Of a stretch of 47,511 nt of DNA, positions 43,490 to 47,511 are shown one piece after another. Source of the DNA: Terriglobia bacterium (GTDB lineage: Bacteria; Acidobacteriota; Terriglobia; Terriglobales; Acidobacteriaceae); assembly GCA_021324365.1 (NCBI GenBank), contig JAJPJE010000111.1, positions 1 to 47,511 of the forward strand. Reading direction: 5' to 3'. The position numbers were made by a program, and so were the translations under genes. The number at the start of each line of letters is the position of its first letter. Position 1 is the first letter of the stretch. The notes beneath the pieces were generated by a model that had not been told where the DNA came from, did no database searches, and was given only the letters and a program-made list of their open reading frames with translations.

Positions 43490-43810
43490 ATGACTGTGAA
43501 TATCACTCCTCTGCATGACCGCGTTCTCGTACGCAGGCTGGAAGGGAAAGAAACCGCGAAGGGCGGCATCATCATCCCGGACACGGCGAAAGAAAAGCCG
43601 CAGGAGGGCGAAGTGATGGCCGCCGGGGCTGGCAAGTTTGAAAAAGGCAACAGAGTGCCTCTCGATGTGAAAGTCGGCGACCGGATCCTATTCGGCAACT
43701 ACACCGGTAACGACATCACGATCGATGATCAGGAATATCTGATCCTCCGCGAAGAGGAAATCCTGGCGAAGGTAAGCGGAATGGCCAAAGCAGCATCGGG
43801 CAAGAAGTAG
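43490..43810 (+). CDS. groES: Co-chaperonin GroES
   Basis: 106 residues from the ATG at 43490, with GGAGGTCAACGAAA before it. [20 protein letters not shown], then [18 protein letters not shown] with the mobile loop between, LKV-like segment [14 protein letters not shown] and the end [13 protein letters not shown]. It caps the GroEL ring. A lysine-ended tail (AKAASGKK) extends beyond the usual end. No CIRCE element (TTAGCACTC-N9-GAGTGCTAA) precedes it. Confidence 0.95.
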   Translation: MTVNITPLHDRVLVRRLEGKETAKGGIIIPDTAKEKPQEGEVMAAGAGKFEKGNRVPLDVKVGDRILFGNYTGNDITIDDQEYLILREEEILAKVSGMAKAASGKK

Positions 43811-43866
43811 GTTTGAGATTTCGAAGATCGTGAACGGCAGTAAGCGTCAATCACCCAGGAGGGTGA

Positions 43867-45504
<1,638 letters not shown>

Positions 45505-45563
45505 ACGGCGGTCTATTTGTGCCGCGGCTGGGGTTCGAAGAATCCGATGTGGAGGTTAATCTC

Positions 45564-45767
45564 ATGCGTGTCTTTTGGGAGCAGGTGGGAGCGTTGGGCC
45601 CAGTTTATCGTCTGGTTGGCCAAGGCTTCAGTGATCGTGACATCGCAACGAAGCTGGATCTTACGGAACTCAGAGTCCAGTCTTGCATAGCGTGGATCTT
45701 GCATTTCTTGGGATTCACTGACCGGAACGAACTAATCCGCTATGCTGCAACTCCGACAATAATGTGA
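45564..45767 (+). CDS. Small LuxR-like HTH protein (copy B)
   Basis: 67 residues from the ATG at 45564, with GGAGG 8 bases before. MRVFWEQVGALGPVYRLVGQ, then SDRDIATKLDLTELRVQSCI and AWILHFLGFTDRNELIRYA: a GerE/LuxR-type four-helix DNA-binding domain without a receiver. Paralogue of 31720-31977. It lies after groEL and may regulate the cassette. Confidence 0.75.
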   Translation: MRVFWEQVGALGPVYRLVGQGFSDRDIATKLDLTELRVQSCIAWILHFLGFTDRNELIRYAATPTIM

Positions 45768-45832
45768 AGCGGCAGCGACGGAACATCTTCAGCCTCGAAT
45801 GCCATGAGTCTCATGGTTCAGGAGAAATTCTT

Positions 45833-46207
45833 ATGATTGTCACTTCAGTGGATATTTTGGGCAGGCACCTGAAGCCGCTTTGCTCCCGGGACAATCGCGT
45901 AATGAAGTACGAATCGGGTGGCTCTAAGGCAAATACCGGGGACCGAGCCTCATACCATTGCGGCGTCGAAGGTTGCAGTGTTCGATATAGTTCAACCGAC
46001 GGATATTACATGCTCATTGGAATGCCTGACCACGCGAACCCCGTTGCGGAGCCTGGCGTAAACACTGCTAGGTGCCCTATACATGGCCGCTGGTTGTATC
46101 GCCGATTGAATGTCGACGCAGGACCAGGTGTTGGTTGGAGTTGCGGTGTCGAAGGCTGCGACTATGGTCACAATGCGAACACAAAGGGCGATTGGGTCAG
46201 GTCCTAA
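45833..46207 (+). CDS. Small Cys-rich protein with repeated CGVEGC motif
   Basis: 124 residues from the ATG at 45833, preceded by AGGAGAAATTCTT. Two copies of CGVEGC occur (in YHCGVEGCSVRYSSTDGYY and WSCGVEGCDYGHN), each preceded by a Cys/His segment (PLCSRDNRVM and ARCPIHGRWLY). It is likely a duplicated small zinc-binding unit. Family function unknown. Confidence 0.65.
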   Translation: MIVTSVDILGRHLKPLCSRDNRVMKYESGGSKANTGDRASYHCGVEGCSVRYSSTDGYYMLIGMPDHANPVAEPGVNTARCPIHGRWLYRRLNVDAGPGVGWSCGVEGCDYGHNANTKGDWVRS

Positions 46208-46243
46208 AGGATTCATTCACAAGATAAACAAGGAGGTTTTGTC

Positions 46244-46435
46244 ATGTTTGAACGCAGAGCACCATCGGGAGACGAGATCGCTCGCCGAGCTCATGAGCTG
46301 TACCTTCAACGCGGCGGCGAACACGGAAAAGACGTAGAAGACTGGGTTAGAGCCGAAAAAGAGCTCAGAGAAGGACCTGTCGCGGAACCAGCAAAAACGA
46401 GGCCCGCCCAAAGCGTTCGTAATGCGTCCAATTGA
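46244..46435 (+). CDS. DUF2934 family protein
   Basis: 63 residues; AAGGAGG lies 7 bases before the ATG. The core EIARRAHELYLQRGGEHGKD followed by VEDWVRAEKEL is the DUF2934 pattern. The domain is small, helical and of unknown role, common in Acidobacteria and Proteobacteria genomes. Confidence 0.85.
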   Translation: MFERRAPSGDEIARRAHELYLQRGGEHGKDVEDWVRAEKELREGPVAEPAKTRPAQSVRNASN

Positions 46436-46745
46436 CGCTCCGCCGGTGTGTCTAAATATCACAGTACGCGAAAGCGCGACGCCAATGGGAGACACAATTA
46501 AAACGGAAACCACTTTGGTCGAGGAAGGCGTTCCAGTGCTGGAATCTGTGCGCTTCGAAAACGAGCCCTGGACCTCTTTCTACTTAACGGGCGAAATTGT
46601 TCGAGAATTTCGGAAGGGACCGGAAGGCACAGCACGGACTGAACGGAATGCTCCCGAACGGCTGGAAGATCACAGCTTCGACCAAGAAGCTTCGTCGCGA
46701 ATGGATAACGAAGGGTGCCCCAACGAACCCGGACATCTGCTGTAG
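46422..46745 (+). CDS. Hypothetical protein, possibly a decayed relative of the cassette unknown
   Basis: 107 residues from the ATG at 46422; an inner ATG at 46485 (MGDTIKTETTLVEEGVPV) aligns better with the starts of 30501 and 42213. Later, TSFYLTGEI resembles NFFYLAGQI of those proteins, but about 20 residues between are missing. A second frame (46597-46845) continues with LPNGWKITASTKKLRREW, so a frameshift is possible. Confidence 0.35.
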   Translation: MRPIDAPPVCLNITVRESATPMGDTIKTETTLVEEGVPVLESVRFENEPWTSFYLTGEIVREFRKGPEGTARTERNAPERLEDHSFDQEASSRMDNEGCPNEPGHLL

Positions 46746-46871
46746 GAATCATTCATTGAGGCCCTTCTGGGATACCGCCGCCCGTTTTAAGGAAGGCTCA
46801 CGCCCACAAGCTAAAGGCATTTCGGATAGTGGGTTTTTGACTTAGGTTTTGTTGTCGAGTGGAGGCGAAGA

Positions 46872-47099
46872 ATGGATTATCAACGACAAGTCATTCGGTT
46901 TTTGGAAAAGGAAATTAAGACTTACGCGGCGCTAGCTCTATTCTTCACAAAGAAAGACGTCAAAGAACATGTCCGGGCGGGGGACAAACAAGTCCCTGTA
47001 GGCCCATCGTTCTATAAACAGAGAATGAAAGAGGCCAAGAAGCTTGTGGATGAACTGAGAAAATTGACTGACGCAACGCCGCTGAGCCAAGTTCGCTAG
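46872..47099 (+). CDS. Small helical hypothetical protein
   Basis: 75 residues, GGAGG before the ATG. MDYQRQVIRFLEKEIKTYAA, then FFTKKDVKEHVRAGDKQVPV and a helical end. Charged, soluble, no recognised family. Confidence 0.5.
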   Translation: MDYQRQVIRFLEKEIKTYAALALFFTKKDVKEHVRAGDKQVPVGPSFYKQRMKEAKKLVDELRKLTDATPLSQVR

Positions 47100-47127
47100 A
47101 TCTATCGAGTCGCTGCGGCAGCAATAC

Positions 47128-47157
47128 CCTGAGTGCATACGACTCGCTGCACTCAGG
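47128..47157 (+). terminator. Perfect 10-bp inverted repeat, likely terminator
   Basis: CCTGAGTGCA, a 10-base loop, TGCACTCAGG, then CTTTGAG. It lies 29 bases after the stop of the last gene. The T run is short, so termination strength is uncertain. Confidence 0.55.
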
Positions 47158-47306
47158 CTTTGAGCCTTCCCGACGGGTCGGCAGCGAAATTCCGCATTAC
47201 TAAGTGTTTGCCTCCTACCGCTCCAGCCACCCATGCACGACATCAAAACGCGTCGATTCTCAGAGTCCACAACACTTCGTCACCCTGAAGGCGTGCAGTC
47301 GACGGT

Positions 47307-47327
47307 TTCGGTCCAACTTCGGTCCAA
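47307..47327. repeat. Direct repeat TTCGGTCCAA, two copies
   Basis: Two perfect copies with one base between, 80 bases from the tRNA-Asn piece. Short direct repeats near a tRNA target can be recombinase arm sites, but they could also be chance. Confidence 0.4.
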
Positions 47328-47404
47328 TTCACGAGGATGATTGCGCGACCTTTTCGGCTGTAAGCGACACCAGATGCAGCACTTATTTGATTTTTACTGC
47401 CTTC

Positions 47405-47441
47405 TTAACAGCCGAATGCTCTACCGTTGAGCTACCGGGGA
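47405..47441 (-). pseudogene. 5' half of a tRNA-Asn gene, broken at the anticodon loop
   Basis: On the complement: acceptor strand TCCCCGG, D arm TAGCTCAACGGTAGAGC, anticodon stem start ATTCGG and loop CTGTTAA (anticodon GTT). After this the sequence runs GAAGGCAG and no anticodon 3' stem, T arm or acceptor 3' strand follows in the next several hundred bases. The gene is therefore split exactly at the point favoured by tRNA-targeting integrases. Confidence 0.7.
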
Positions 47442-47511
47442 ACCGCAAAGCGCAGGAGATTAATTTTAATACAGCAGGGCTGCGAATCCAAAATGGAGAA
47501 CCGTTTGGCAG

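Overview
The window looks like accessory (island-rich) chromosomal DNA of a soil-type bacterium, most likely an Acidobacteriota. This is an inference from the mix of families: a DUF2934 protein, small CGVEGC zinc proteins, a GT4/GH130 pair, XRE regulators of one repeated architecture, and moderately high GC. No rRNA or complete tRNA gene is present, so the phylum call is not firm.

Left part (1-23739) is a defence-type island. It starts with a sigma-factor-like gene cut by the window edge, a stand-alone ATP-dependent DNA ligase, an uncharacterised three-gene cluster on the minus strand (2149-4170), a sigma-like/anti-sigma-like pair (4669-5560) and a lipoprotein. A four-gene minus-strand operon (6562-16999) follows: SNF2-type helicase with a C-terminal DUF3883-like domain, a small PD-(D/E)XK-like protein, a DUF1156 adenine-specific methylase and a DUF499 ATPase with an N-terminal HEPN domain. 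Divergent from it is a tightly packed plus-strand run (17196-23739): a HigB-like toxin, an XRE-ImmA/IrrE antitoxin, an unknown 194-aa protein, an internally duplicated zinc-ribbon protein, and finally a nucleoside-phosphorylase/nucleosidase domain fused to an APAZ-like domain whose stop overlaps the start of a short, catalytically inactive Argonaute (MID-PIWI). That last pair has the layout of the known short-pAgo systems (SPARTA, SPARSA and SPARDA) but carries a different effector domain. It is the best candidate here for a little-described system.

The gap at 23740-24637 contains a 3' half of a tRNA-Gly gene starting at the anticodon loop, the usual scar of site-specific integration, so an element boundary probably lies here. 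At the far right (47405-47441) lies the 5' half of a tRNA-Asn gene, also broken at the anticodon loop.

Right part (24638-47100) is a stress-response region: DEAD-box RNA helicase, RibD/DHFR-like reductase, STAS protein, Hsp20, HflX, GroES, GroEL and many small proteins. It contains two diverged copies of one gene cassette. Copy A spans 27679-31977 and copy B spans 40315-45767. Each has a minus-strand XRE regulator divergent from ABM-domain protein, GlsB/YeaQ-type membrane protein, an unknown protein, a secreted protein and a small HTH protein. Copy A has gained a PAS-GGDEF gene; copy B has groES-groEL in front of the small HTH gene and hflX behind the regulator. The promoters of both cassettes and of hsp20 share the same -35/-10 layout with a GTTAA-type element in the same place of the spacer, which suggests one regulon. 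A GT4 glycosyltransferase/GH130 pair follows copy A.
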